From positions 1 to 5,866 of the forward strand of contig DATGKD010000035.1 in assembly GCA_035294855.1 (NCBI GenBank): a DNA stretch of 5,866 bases, written 5' to 3'. Both the position numbers and the translations under genes were made by a program. Below the pieces are notes generated by a model. The model was not told where the DNA came from and searched no databases. It worked only from the letters and a program-made list of their open reading frames with translations. This DNA comes from DATGKD01 sp035294855. Lineage in GTDB: Bacteria > Actinomycetota > Acidimicrobiia > Acidimicrobiales > UBA8190. This document shows positions 5,403 through 5,866 of the stretch, piece by piece; position 1 is the stretch's first letter, and each line of letters starts with the position of its first letter.

Positions 5403-5866
5403 ATGCATGTCCTGATGGTGAGCCAGTTCTATCCGCCGGTCCTGGGCGGTCAGGAGCGTCACGTCCGTAACCTCGCCCATGCGCTCGCCGCACGAGGGCA
5501 CGAGGTCGAGGTGGCCACGATCGCGTCCGGGGACGCGGGGACGACCATGGACGGTCCGGTCCGGGTGCACCGATTGCGCGCCAGCGCACAGCGGCTGCCG
5601 GGTGTCTACAGCGAGGAGGAGCGGCCCCACGCGCCGCCCCTGCCCGATCCCGCGCTGCGGTCGGCGCTCGGACGCCTGCTCGTCCACGAGCGCTTCGACG
5701 TCGCGCACGCGCACGACTGGACGGTCAACTCGCTGCTCGGCCCGGCCCGCCGTACCCGCACCCCCGTGGTCCTGACGCAGCACGACTACAGCCACGTGTG
5801 CGCGACCAAGCGCATGATGCGCGGCGACAACGTGTGCCCTGGGCCCGAACCTATGGCGTGCATGCG
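5403..5866 (+). CDS. GT4-like glycosyltransferase, N-terminal part (cut by window end)
   Basis: The first 154 codons of a glycosyltransferase, open to the window edge, so the donor domain with its EX7E motif is not visible. The N-terminus MHVLMVSQFYPPVLGGQERH is the typical acceptor-domain start, with the glycine-rich GGQERH loop at 15-20. RFDVAHAHDW (about 97-106) is the usual strand-loop before the next helix. TQHDYSHVC follows at about 125-133, with cysteines at 133, 145 and 153. From memory, a subgroup of GT4 proteins carries such a cysteine cluster after an HDY motif; its role is not certain. The ATG start has GGAAG four bases upstream, a somewhat short spacing. The gene diverges from the deacetylase/GT4 pair, and with them probably belongs to a surface-polysaccharide locus that continues to the right. 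Sugar donor and acceptor are unknown. Confidence 0.85.
   Translation, partial: MHVLMVSQFYPPVLGGQERHVRNLAHALAARGHEVEVATIASGDAGTTMDGPVRVHRLRASAQRLPGVYSEEERPHAPPLPDPALRSALGRLLVHERFDVAHAHDWTVNSLLGPARRTRTPVVLTQHDYSHVCATKRMMRGDNVCPGPEPMACM

Overview
The window is very GC-rich, its codons mostly end in G or C, GTG start codons occur, and the protein motifs look actinobacterial. A member of the Actinomycetota, perhaps an Acidimicrobiia-type or related lineage, is the best guess; no taxonomic marker gene is present, so this is inference. No tRNA, rRNA, CRISPR array, insertion sequence or phage gene was seen.

Layout from left to right: (1) a small SRPBCC/polyketide-cyclase-like protein on the minus strand (4-474). 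(2) After a 189-bp divergent gap, a secreted lipase of the LIP (Candida lipase A-like) family on the plus strand (664-1917). (3) A 146-bp gap with a GC-rich hairpin and an inverted repeat, then a secreted glycoside hydrolase family 16 enzyme on the plus strand (2064-3170). (4) A minus-strand two-gene unit, read right to left: a polysaccharide deacetylase-family (CE4) protein (4384-5289), then a GT4 glycosyltransferase (3161-4387) coupled to it by a GTGA start/stop overlap. The end of the glycosyltransferase gene overlaps the end of the GH16 gene by 10 bp in convergent orientation. (5) A second GT4 glycosyltransferase on the plus strand, diverging from the deacetylase and cut off by the window end (5403-5866).

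Functionally, the right two-thirds looks like part of an extracellular or cell-surface polysaccharide locus. Two GT4 enzymes would build the glycan and a CE4-family protein would modify it. A secreted GH16 endo-glycanase could trim or release the polymer, comparable in logic to GH16 ExoK in the succinoglycan locus. The lipase and SRPBCC genes at the left have no obvious link to the glycan; they may be the edge of a neighbouring lipid-related region.

Nothing here is clearly a wholly new system. The most unusual points are the odd linker of the GH16 protein, whose neighbouring frame reads as a more normal Pro/Ser/Thr/Ala linker; the fully overlapping convergent gene ends; and inverted repeats containing GGAACC/GGTTCC half-sites before both secreted-enzyme genes.
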